This document shows, in pieces, positions 27,684-34,881 of a stretch of DNA of 64,000 nt (the first letter of the stretch is position 1; every line of letters starts with the position of its first letter). Origin of the DNA: JAGSPQ01 sp038206395 (lineage in GTDB: Bacteria; Myxococcota; Myxococcia; Myxococcales; Myxococcaceae). The stretch is taken from contig JBBRAX010000012.1 of assembly GCA_038206395.1 (NCBI GenBank), positions 1 to 64,000 on the forward strand. The letters are read 5' to 3'. A program made the translations under genes and the position numbers. The notes under the pieces were generated by a model, which had not been told where the DNA came from, did no database searches, and worked only from the letters and a program-made list of their open reading frames with translations.

Positions 27684-28799
27684 CTACGCGTTCGACAGGA
27701 CGTCGGCGACGGTGATCAGCGTCCCCATGTCGTCGGCGCCCTGCGGCAGCTCGGGGATGGCGATCGCGGTGGCGTTCTTGCCAGCGCGCGAGCGGAGCTC
27801 TTCGAGAAGCGCAGAGTCCCTGGTCGCGGCTTCCTGCTCGACGCGGGCGATCTGCTGCAGCTTGCCCAGCGCAGAACGTGCCTCGGCGCTGGCAGGCGCC
27901 GCGAAGATGCTCTCGTCAGGAAACTTTCGATCGGCGTTCCGTGCGCGGCTGCGGTTGAGCACGAAGCCGCGAAACGGAAGCTCGAGCTCGCGGGTCTTGT
28001 CCTGAAAGAAGTGCGCTTCGGCGAGCGTCACGGGCGCGGGCGAGGTGACGAGCAGGAAGGCGACGTCGGGGCCGCTCAAGAACGTGCGCATCGTGTTCAC
28101 GTCGACGTTGAGCGCCGTGAAGATGTTCGAGAACAGGCCCATGAAGGTGACGAGCTCGGTCGCGAACTCATCGCCGAAGACGGCGCCCAGAATCTTCGAG
28201 ATCACCTTCGAGGCGGCGCGGCCGACGAGGCTATCGACGCGGGGCAGAAAAGCTTGAATCGCGCGGCCTTCGATCAACCGCGACAGCCGGCGGGGTGCCT
28301 CGAGGAAATCCAGCGCGTGGCGCGACGGCGGCGTGTCGAGCACCACCAGGTCGTACTTCCCTTCGCTGACCAGCCGGTGCAGGGCTTCCATCGCCGTGTA
28401 CTCGTGCATGCCCGCGACCATCGCTGACAGCTGCTGGTAGATGCGGTTGTTGAGCACGCGCTCGGCGTCGGCGGGATTCTTGGTCAGCCTACGCACGGAG
28501 TCGTCGGCGACGAGCTTCGGGTCGAGCATCCACGCGTCGAGCGACGCAGGCGCCTTGATGCCGGCCGCGGCCTGGCGATCGGGCGGAATCGAGACGGGCG
28601 TCGGTGGATTGCGCGACACCCCCAGCGTCTCGGCGAGGCGCTTCGACGGGTCGATGGTGAGCACGAGCACGCGGCGGCCCGCACGGGCGGCGGCCAGCGA
28701 GAGGGCGGCCGCGGTGGTGGTCTTGCCGACTCCGCCAGCGCCGCAGCAGACGATGATTTTCCGGGTGCGAAGCAGCTCGCCGATGTGGACTTCACTCAT
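27684..28799 (-). CDS. ArsA/GET3-family ATPase, canonical P-loop
   Basis: A 371-residue ArsA/GET3-type ATPase. The deviant Walker A is CGAGGVGKTTTAAALS near residue 19, the signature region DPSKRLAETLG near 50, and VVLDTPPSRHALDFLEAP acts as switch II. Later hydrophobic segments (KVISKILGAVFGDEFATELVTFMGLFSNIFTA) could bind membrane proteins or form the client groove. No arsenic genes are nearby. It overlaps its paralogue by 4 bp (ATGA), so the two likely form a heterodimer. Confidence 0.88.
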   Translation of the reverse strand: MSEVHIGELLRTRKIIVCCGAGGVGKTTTAAALSLAAARAGRRVLVLTIDPSKRLAETLGVSRNPPTPVSIPPDRQAAAGIKAPASLDAWMLDPKLVADDSVRRLTKNPADAERVLNNRIYQQLSAMVAGMHEYTAMEALHRLVSEGKYDLVVLDTPPSRHALDFLEAPRRLSRLIEGRAIQAFLPRVDSLVGRAASKVISKILGAVFGDEFATELVTFMGLFSNIFTALNVDVNTMRTFLSGPDVAFLLVTSPAPVTLAEAHFFQDKTRELELPFRGFVLNRSRARNADRKFPDESIFAAPASAEARSALGKLQQIARVEQEAATRDSALLEELRSRAGKNATAIAIPELPQGADDMGTLITVADVLSNA

Positions 28800-29749
28800 C
28801 CGGTGGCGCGCTCCTGGGTGATGTCTTCCGACGCCACCAGCGCATCGGCAACCTTCGAAATCAACCCAGCCTGCGGCAGGTCGGGGATGACGAAGATCGG
28901 CAGCGACGTGCCCGCGCGAAGGCGGGCGAGCTCACGGCGCGACGACTGGGGCTTGTGGAAGCCTTCGGCGCCGTAGAGGTTCTGGGCGTCGACCAGCGGG
29001 TTCAAGAGCTCGCGCTCGTTGCGGGTGAAGGGGTCGACGGGGAAGCGATTCAGAATCACTCCACCCGTGGGCATCGAGGTCTTCTTGAGTCCTTCGAGCA
29101 GCTCGAGGCATTCGCTGATGGGCAGCGTCTCGGGCAGCGTCACCACGTAGGCGGCCGCCTTCTGGGGGTCGTTCAAGTAGCTCTGGCCTTCGCGCAGCGC
29201 CTCGGCAATCGGGCCGCGCGGCAGCAGGCGAAGCAGCATGTCGGGCAGGCCGGTGAGCGAGAGCGTGTGCCCGGTGGCGGGCATGTCGACCAGGATCAGC
29301 TGGTACAGCGGCTCGCCTTCCGCGCGTTCCATGCGCAGGTAGCTGAGCAGCTGGAAGAAGACGCCCATCTCTTTGAAAGACGGGCCGGCGCTGAGCAGGC
29401 GGCGCAGCGCATCCGAGCTGATCGCCGCGCGTGCGAGCGTGGACGACCGGAGCACCGAACGCAGGAAGAGCTCCTGGCCGGTGCGAGCCAGCAGCAGCGC
29501 GCCGTCGACGCCGGCGGCGATCTTCTCGGGCGAGGCGGGCAGGCGGTCGCGGCCGAACACGCGGGCCAGCGGCGAGTAGTCCTTCGGGTCGTCACCGATT
29601 TCAGTGACCAGCACCCGAAGGCCGCGGCGCTGCGCAATGGTGCCGATCGCGGCAGTGAGCGTGGAACGCCCGACGCCACCCTTACCAGGCAGGAGCACGA
29701 TCCGTTTCTTGAGCAACTCGTCCAAACGAGGGCACTCTAAGGGCTGCAC
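28796..29749 (-). CDS. ArsA/GET3-family ATPase, paralogue with altered P-loop
   Basis: A 317-residue paralogue of the downstream gene. Its Walker A reads PGKGGVGRSTLTAAIG, with Arg where the partner has the catalytic Lys, although the deviant signature Lys (GKGG) is kept. The switch region is LVDMPATGHTLSLTGLPDML. It keeps ADP-type loops (VTLPETLPISECLELLEGL). The first codon at 29749 is GTG and later starts are possible. It is divergent from the phosphopantetheinyl transferase with about 6 bp between, so their promoters must overlap the genes. Confidence 0.85.
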   Translation of the reverse strand: MQPLECPRLDELLKKRIVLLPGKGGVGRSTLTAAIGTIAQRRGLRVLVTEIGDDPKDYSPLARVFGRDRLPASPEKIAAGVDGALLLARTGQELFLRSVLRSSTLARAAISSDALRRLLSAGPSFKEMGVFFQLLSYLRMERAEGEPLYQLILVDMPATGHTLSLTGLPDMLLRLLPRGPIAEALREGQSYLNDPQKAAAYVVTLPETLPISECLELLEGLKKTSMPTGGVILNRFPVDPFTRNERELLNPLVDAQNLYGAEGFHKPQSSRRELARLRAGTSLPIFVIPDLPQAGLISKVADALVASEDITQERATG

Positions 29750-29755
29750 CGCTTG

Positions 29756-30400
29756 ATGAACGAACCCTTTTCAGTGGCATTCGTGCGGCCCGCCGCCTTC
29801 GGCACCCTCGCAGGCATTCATCTGCCCAGCGGTGTCGAAGCGGTGACGGTCGACGTGCTGCAGCGGCTGCACCCGGTCGAACGGGCCCTTGCCGAAACCA
29901 TGCGGGGCCGCCGGCAAATCGAGTTCACCGGGGGGCGGCTGGCGTGGCGGGCGCTCGGCGTGTCGGCCGAGCCGCTGGCGATCGGGTCTGAAGGCGCGCC
30001 GCAGTGCCCAGCGGGCAAGTCGGTATCGCTGACCCACAAGCAGGACCTGGCGGTGGCGATGGTGGGCGACGCGACTGCCGGCACGCTCGGGCTCGACCTC
30101 GAGGGCGACGCGCGCGAGCGGATGACGATTGCGTCGCGGGTGCTGCGGCCGGAGGAGCTCGAGGCGTTGCCTCTGGTGGACGCGTGGCGGGCGGTGCTGG
30201 TGCGGTTCGCGTTGAAGGAAGCGGCGTACAAGGCGATTCACCCGCACCTGCGCCGCTTCGTCGGCTTTCAGGAGGCGCGGGTGGGGCTCAATCCGGTGAC
30301 GGTCGAGATTGTGACGGAGCCTTCGGTGCGGCTCGAGGCCTCGTGGGAAGCGCTCGACGCCTTCAAGGTGCTGGCGATGGTGCGGGCGCGCCGGACTTAG
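29756..30400 (+). CDS. Sfp-type 4'-phosphopantetheinyl transferase
   Basis: A 214-residue Sfp/EntD-type transferase that would load phosphopantetheine on carrier proteins. GLDLEGDARERMTIASRVLRP holds the metal-binding D-x-E pair, and VRFALKEAAYKAIHP is the (F)xxKEAxxK motif; SLTHKQDLAVAMV is the conserved SxSHxxxxV equivalent. PUFA synthases need such an enzyme (PfaE in Shewanella). It lies 8 kb from the Ole genes and is the only candidate here for activating the two ACP domains at 47.9 and 48.2 kb. The stop overlaps the FHA gene end. Assignment to the family is firm; the partner is inferred. Confidence 0.88.
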   Translation: MNEPFSVAFVRPAAFGTLAGIHLPSGVEAVTVDVLQRLHPVERALAETMRGRRQIEFTGGRLAWRALGVSAEPLAIGSEGAPQCPAGKSVSLTHKQDLAVAMVGDATAGTLGLDLEGDARERMTIASRVLRPEELEALPLVDAWRAVLVRFALKEAAYKAIHPHLRRFVGFQEARVGLNPVTVEIVTEPSVRLEASWEALDAFKVLAMVRARRT

Positions 30401-30912
30401 GCGTGCAACTCGCGCAGCAACGCGTGGAAGTCGGCCGCGTGTAGGTAGACGAAGGTCGAGAGGCCGAAGCTCAGCTGGTCGCCGTTGTTCAGCGTCGTCT
30501 GCAGCTGGGTCAGCTTCTGCCGGTTGATGAACGTGCCGTTGACGCTGCCGAGCTCGACGAGGATGCCGCGCTTGCCGTCCCAGCGGATGGCGGCGTGGAT
30601 GCCCGAGACGGCGGGGTCTTCGACGATGAGATCGTTTCCTGCGTCGCGGCCGATGCGCAGCTGCACGATTCCGTCGGGGCGGGGCGGGGGTAGGGTGGCG
30701 ACGATCAAGTCCTCGAATTTGCCGAGCGCTGGCAAATTCTCTGAGTTCAGCGTCGGCAGCGGCAGCGTGAACTTCACCTTGCCCTCGCGCACCTGCATCG
30801 CGAGCCGTTCAGACGGAGGCTGCTGCATCAACCCAATCGGACCCATTCGGGCGGTGAAGGCCGCCGCGTCGAGCTTCCGCGCCATCTCAGAAAGTTGTCT
30901 AACGCGAAGCAT
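30397..30912 (-). CDS. FHA-domain protein
   Basis: A 171-residue protein with a C-terminal FHA domain (about 90-160: LRIGRDAGNDLIVEDPAVSGIHAAI, GSVNGTFIN), a phosphothreonine-binding module. The N-terminal 80 residues are amphipathic and unassigned. I start it at ATG 30912 (MLRVRQLSEM). The frame is open to GTG 31155 through a run of 24-bp repeats encoding RDERGGSL units; that GTG sits one base after the desaturase stop, so a longer protein with a repeat N-terminus is possible. It is last in the lipid operon and a possible partner of a Ser/Thr kinase. Confidence 0.8.
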   Translation of the reverse strand: MLRVRQLSEMARKLDAAAFTARMGPIGLMQQPPSERLAMQVREGKVKFTLPLPTLNSENLPALGKFEDLIVATLPPPRPDGIVQLRIGRDAGNDLIVEDPAVSGIHAAIRWDGKRGILVELGSVNGTFINRQKLTQLQTTLNNGDQLSFGLSTFVYLHAADFHALLRELHA

Positions 30913-30939
30913 GGGCGCGGGGACTTCTACCAGATCCAT

Positions 30940-31136
30940 TTCATCCCGAAGAGAACCGCCCCGTTCATCCCGAAGAGAACCATTCCGTTCATCCCGAAGA
31001 GAACCATTCCGTTCATCCCGAAGAGAACCGCCCCGTTCATCCCGAAGAGAACCGCCCCGTTCATCCCGAAGAGAACCGCCCCGTTCATCCCGAAGAGAAC
31101 CGCCCCGTTCATCCCGAGAGAAGTCGAGGGATGAGC
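30940..31136. repeat. 24-bp tandem repeat array, seven units plus a parent copy
   Basis: Seven units of 24 bp share the core TTCATCCCGAAGAGAACC with ends GCCCC or ATTCC. The array ends in a full dispersed-repeat copy (TTCATCCCGAGAGAAGTCG at about 31109). It lies just upstream of the FHA start, and because 24 is a multiple of three it stays open in several frames. A second repeat type (CTTCGACGGGCTCAGGACGA) follows at 31177-31196, encoding the C-terminus of the sterol-desaturase-like protein. Confidence 0.9.
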
Positions 31137-31156
31137 CGCCTCGCTCTCCCGGCACC

Positions 31157-31915
31157 CTACCTCTGGGGCTGCTCGTCCTTCGACGGGCTCAGGACGAACT
31201 CCCGGCCCGCGAGCAGGCCGCGCCATTCTTTCAGCGCTCCGTCGTAGAAGCCGGCTTCGGCATTCCACCGGGTGGGATTGCGGAAGGTGCCGAACACCCA
31301 GTCCCACAGGGGAAGCTCGGCATAGTTGGTGGCGTGAAGGCCGCGCTGGTGGTGAAGGCCGTGCTGCTCGGGGCGCTGCACGAAATAGCCGAGCCACTTC
31401 GGCGTGCGCAGGTTCGAGTGCTCGAAGAGCCCGGTGAGGATGAAGTAGACGCCGGCCAGCGACGCCGCTTCCGCAGTGAGCCCGAGCACGAAGCCGTACA
31501 GCACCGTGCTCGCGGTGGCGAGCAGCAGAATCTCGTTCGGGTGGAAGAAGCACATGCCCGCCGGGTCCATGCGTTCGGGCGCGTGGTGCATCTGGTGAAC
31601 GTGGCGCCAGAGAAACGGGACGCGGTGGTGCGCGCGGTGAAGCCAGTACACGACCAATTGGTAGACGACGAACCCCGCGATCGAGCCGCCCCAGTCGCCC
31701 AGCGCGGCGCCGTTGAAGAGGTGGTGCTTCTCGACCACGGGCCGCAGCGCGTACGGCAGCGCCCCGTTGACGAGCAGCGTGAGCAGAAAGAAGAAGACGC
31801 CCCACGCGCGCCAGGGCCCGGCGATTTCCGGCATCTGCCGCGCGGGCTGGTGGCGGTCGACCCAGAGCATCGCGAGAAACGCCAAGAACGAAACGCCAGT
31901 GAGAACGAGGCTCAT
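31157..31915 (-). CDS. Sterol desaturase / fatty acid hydroxylase family protein
   Basis: A 252-residue integral membrane di-iron enzyme. Histidine clusters are HRAHH, RHVHQMHH, EHSN and HGLHHQRGLHATNY, the set of the fatty-acid-hydroxylase superfamily (PF04116). Four hydrophobic segments surround them. It may hydroxylate or desaturate a lipid in the membrane. The ATG at 31915 overlaps the stop of the DUF2156-type gene (ATGA). The C-terminal FVLSPSKDE is encoded by a dispersed repeat and probably adds nothing. Being in the same run as PUFA synthase and Ole genes suggests it acts on their product. Confidence 0.85.
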   Translation of the reverse strand: MSLVLTGVSFLAFLAMLWVDRHQPARQMPEIAGPWRAWGVFFFLLTLLVNGALPYALRPVVEKHHLFNGAALGDWGGSIAGFVVYQLVVYWLHRAHHRVPFLWRHVHQMHHAPERMDPAGMCFFHPNEILLLATASTVLYGFVLGLTAEAASLAGVYFILTGLFEHSNLRTPKWLGYFVQRPEQHGLHHQRGLHATNYAELPLWDWVFGTFRNPTRWNAEAGFYDGALKEWRGLLAGREFVLSPSKDEQPQR

Positions 31916-32883
31916 GCCGCGCGCAGCCTCTCGCGCGCCAGCTGCAGCACCGGCACGCCGGTGAGCTCGAGGAAAGACAGCATCGGCGTCAGCAGCTGCG
32001 GCGTGCGGGTGACGAGGTAGCGCGCTTCCCACCGGCCGTTGGGCTCGGCCTTCATCGCGTGCAGCCGGGCGAGGTAATCGAGCTGCCCGAAGCGCTTCTG
32101 CATCCACCGCAGCTGGGGCCGCATCAGCAGGCTGCTGCCTTCGAGGTCGAGGCGGGCCAGCGGGCAGAAGCCCAGTGACAGCTCGCGCACGCCTTCGACC
32201 GCGAGGCGCGCGGCGATCGCCTGGACGGCGGCGAGGTACACGCCCCAGAGCTTGGTCGGCTCGAAGCGCAGCAGGTTGAGCAGGTAGCCCTTCACCTCGC
32301 CGGCTTCGAAGTACGGGTCGATGACCGCGTAGCCGAAGCGACCGCCGCGAACGGAGAGCGCGAAGACGTGAGATGGGCCGCCCTTCGCGTACGTCATCGG
32401 GCGGTTGAGGAAGCGCATCTCGTACGGCACCACGCTGCGCTGCAGGGCGCTGGCGTTGACGCGGTGGATGAACGCGATGTCGTCGTCGTCGAGCGCCATC
32501 AGCTCGATCTGGAAGCCGGCCTTCTCGGCCTTGCGGGCGGCAGACAACGCGGGCGCTCCGGCGAAGGTGTCGTTGCGGGTGAGGTCGAGGATGCGGTCGG
32601 TGCCCAGCGCGGCGCGGAAGTGAAGGCCGTGCACGCCGCGTGCGGTCTGCTCGTTCACGTAGAACAGCGCCGCGTGCGGAACCTCGTCGAGGAAGCGCTG
32701 CGCGAGCGACGCGGAATGTTCGGGCGCGCAGACGGGCCCACCCAGCGAGAGGGCGACCCCGAAGGCGCGCTGGTACGCGACGTAACCGTTGGGCGTGTCG
32801 AAGTACGAGAGGCCCGGCTGCACGGTCGACACGGCGATCGGATCCGACCCGTGGCGGTTGATGAGCTCGAGGCGCGGGCTCAT
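31912..32883 (-). CDS. DUF2156 / GNAT-fold acyltransferase-like protein
   Basis: A 323-residue cytoplasmic protein resembling the DUF2156 C-terminal domain of phosphatidylglycerol lysyltransferases, which has a double GNAT fold. Clues are SYFDTPNGYVAYQRAFGVALSLGGPVCAPE near residue 30, then GRFGYAVIDPY and ELSLGFCPLARLD toward the C-terminus. There is no membrane flippase part. It might move an aminoacyl or acyl group onto a lipid. ATG 32883 overlaps the ferritin-like gene stop (ATGA) and its own stop overlaps the next start, so three genes are tightly coupled. Confidence 0.75.
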   Translation of the reverse strand: MSPRLELINRHGSDPIAVSTVQPGLSYFDTPNGYVAYQRAFGVALSLGGPVCAPEHSASLAQRFLDEVPHAALFYVNEQTARGVHGLHFRAALGTDRILDLTRNDTFAGAPALSAARKAEKAGFQIELMALDDDDIAFIHRVNASALQRSVVPYEMRFLNRPMTYAKGGPSHVFALSVRGGRFGYAVIDPYFEAGEVKGYLLNLLRFEPTKLWGVYLAAVQAIAARLAVEGVRELSLGFCPLARLDLEGSSLLMRPQLRWMQKRFGQLDYLARLHAMKAEPNGRWEARYLVTRTPQLLTPMLSFLELTGVPVLQLARERLRAA

Positions 32884-33689
32884 GCGAGCTCCAGGTTCAG
32901 GCCGGCGAGGGCCAGGCGCGAGCGCGTGTCGGTGAGGCAGCGCGCCATCAACGCGTCGCCGTCGAGGCCGAAGGCAATCACCCCGTCGCTGCGCTGCTGG
33001 GTCAACGCGAAGAGGTCGCGCGCCCATTCGCTGATCTGCCGCTGAAGCCTGTCGCGCTGCGACGCGCCGAGACAGTCGACCAGCTGCCGGACGCGGGTGA
33101 CGCCGAAAGCGAGGTGGCGGCTCTCGTCGTGCGCGATCTTCTCGACCAGCCACGTGCCGACCTTCGCCAGCGACTCGAGGCCTTCCATCTGAATCGACTG
33201 CAGCACGCGGCCCGACTCGGTCATCAGCGTCTGCGCGAGGCCTTCGATCAGGATGTTCATCCCCACCAACTGCGCGACGTCGTCCTTCGTGCTGACCACG
33301 CTGTCGATGAAAGCGGCGACCGCGGGGTTCATCGGAGCCGGCGTGTCCAGGTGGTACAGCAGCCGCGAGAACCACTCGACGTGGCGGGCTTCGTCGGTGA
33401 CCTGGGTCGCTCCAAACAAACGGTCGACCAGGTTCGGAGACGTCTGCACCAGCTTCGCCGACACCGTCAGCGCGCCGAGCTCACCGTAGTGCGTCTGGGT
33501 CAGCAGCTCGGCGAGGCCCGCGCGAAGGGGCAGCGGCACCGCGCTGAAGTCGAGCGACTCCCAAGGCAGGTCCGACGCGTTCCACTGCCGCTTCTTCCCG
33601 AGCTCGTACAGACGTTCGATGTCCGGCGTTCCCGTGCTCAGCGAGGCCCTCGCCGCTGTCACCAGTGAAGCGATTCCCGTGTCGTTCAT
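32880..33689 (-). CDS. Ferritin-like di-iron protein
   Basis: A 269-residue helical protein with a full set of carboxylate-bridged di-iron ligands: THYGELGAL (E), DEARHVEWF (ExxH), ILIEGLAQ (E) and HDESRHLAF (ExxH), over residues about 65-205. This fits ferritin-like oxygenases and oxidases (AurF, aldehyde-deformylating oxygenase and MiaE share the fold) rather than iron storage. I cannot name the reaction. It is first of a four-gene run after the Ole genes, 193 bp from oleD, and may act on the unsaturated hydrocarbon or its precursor. Confidence 0.82.
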   Translation of the reverse strand: MNDTGIASLVTAARASLSTGTPDIERLYELGKKRQWNASDLPWESLDFSAVPLPLRAGLAELLTQTHYGELGALTVSAKLVQTSPNLVDRLFGATQVTDEARHVEWFSRLLYHLDTPAPMNPAVAAFIDSVVSTKDDVAQLVGMNILIEGLAQTLMTESGRVLQSIQMEGLESLAKVGTWLVEKIAHDESRHLAFGVTRVRQLVDCLGASQRDRLQRQISEWARDLFALTQQRSDGVIAFGLDGDALMARCLTDTRSRLALAGLNLELA

Positions 33690-33750
33690 ACCCAGCTTGG
33701 TTGCCAGGGCACCGGACAGCGATCCGCCTTTCTTCAGAGCGCGAAACGAC

Positions 33751-33768
33751 TGAAACCCGCGCGTTTCA
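33751..33768. promoter_or_regulatory. Palindrome in oleD-ferritin gap
   Basis: TGAAAC-CCGCGC-GTTTCA is an inverted repeat with 6-bp arms, about 60 bp upstream of the ferritin-like gene. It may be an operator for that gene run or the terminator of the Ole part. The rest of 33690-33882 shows no gene. Confidence 0.4.
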
Positions 33769-33882
33769 CCTGCGCAGGAAACCGCTCACTTCGCGCAGCG
33801 CAACCCATTGTTCGCGGACGGTACGTCGGGCTTCGTCTTGCCGCGCGCGCTGAGGCCGTACCCGTGGCAGGTGTCTTGTTCT

Positions 33883-34881
33883 TCATCGCGTCTTCTCATT
33901 CTCGAAGTGCTGCTTCACGCGCTCGAGGCCTTCGTCAATCGTGACGCGGGGCGCGTAGCCGAGATCTCGACGGGCCGCCGAGATGTCGAACCACTGTGCG
34001 TGGGAAAGTTCGCTGGCGGCGAAGCGCGTCATCAGCGGCTCGCGGTCGATGCGGAAGAGGGCGTGGGTGGCTTCGAGGGTCGCTCCGAGGGCATAGGCGA
34101 GCCAGGCAGGCACGGGCTTGCCGACACCCGGCGCTCCTGCGGCGGCGAGCATGCGGTTGGCCATGGTCCAGACGCCGATGGGGTCACCGTCGCTGATGAA
34201 GTACGCCTTGCCCGAGACGTCAGGGTTCGACTGCAGCTTCTCGGCGGCCAGCAGGTGCGCGTCGACGCAGTTGTCGATGTACATCGTGTCGGTCTTCACG
34301 TCCTTCGTGCCGACCTGGCGCAGCTTCCCGGCGCGCGCGCGAGACAGCAGGCGGGGCAGCAGGTGGCGATCTCCTGGCCCCCAGATGAAATGCGGGCGCA
34401 GCGCGACGGTCGACAGCGTGACGTCGGCCGCCTCGCGAACGAGCCTTTCAGAAGCAGCCTTCGTGCGCGGGTAGTCGGCGGTGAAGTGGGTGCCGTAGGG
34501 AATCGATTCGTCGGCGCCTTCGATGTCCGCGCCGCTGTGCACGACACTCGGCGAGCTGGTGTGGACCAGGAAGCGAACGCCCTTCGCGCGGCAGCCGGCG
34601 ATGACGTTCGCGGTTCCGTGGACGTTAATCGCCTCGTACTCCTTCGGGTCTCCCCAGCCTCCGGCCTTGGCGGCGGTGTGGAAGACGACGTCGGCGCCGG
34701 CGCAGGCGTGGGCGGTGGCTGCTGCGTCGCGAAGGTCGCCGCGCTCGAGCGCAACGCCCATGCCTTGCAGTTCGGGGTACTCGCCACGCGCGAGGACGCG
34801 AACGGTGTCGCCGCGCTCGACGAGGCGACGAACCAGCGCGCTGCCGAGGAAGCCGCCGCCGCCGGTGACCAGCGCCTTCAC
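33883..34881 (-). CDS. oleD: OleD, 2-alkyl-3-ketoalkanoic acid reductase
   Basis: A 332-residue extended SDR. TGGGGFLGSALVRRL binds NADPH; HTSSPSVV and YPRTK hold the catalytic Ser, Tyr and Lys. RPHFIWGPGDRHLLPRL is the substrate-side motif usual for OleD and 3-beta-HSD-like enzymes. OleD reduces the beta-keto acid made by OleA to a beta-hydroxy acid. The start is GTG 34881, overlapping the oleC stop (GTGA). The order oleA-B-C-D on one strand confirms the identity. Confidence 0.92.
   Translation of the reverse strand: MKALVTGGGGFLGSALVRRLVERGDTVRVLARGEYPELQGMGVALERGDLRDAAATAHACAGADVVFHTAAKAGGWGDPKEYEAINVHGTANVIAGCRAKGVRFLVHTSSPSVVHSGADIEGADESIPYGTHFTADYPRTKAASERLVREAADVTLSTVALRPHFIWGPGDRHLLPRLLSRARAGKLRQVGTKDVKTDTMYIDNCVDAHLLAAEKLQSNPDVSGKAYFISDGDPIGVWTMANRMLAAAGAPGVGKPVPAWLAYALGATLEATHALFRIDREPLMTRFAASELSHAQWFDISAARRDLGYAPRVTIDEGLERVKQHFENEKTR

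Noticed and set aside
30940..31136. CRISPR array
   Set aside because: Units are direct 24-bp repeats with no unique spacers and no cas genes nearby.
30913..31155. FHA protein start at GTG 31155 including the 24-bp repeats
   Set aside because: Not excluded, but ATG 30912 gives a clean protein and the repeats look like non-coding expansion; kept as an alternative in the feature.
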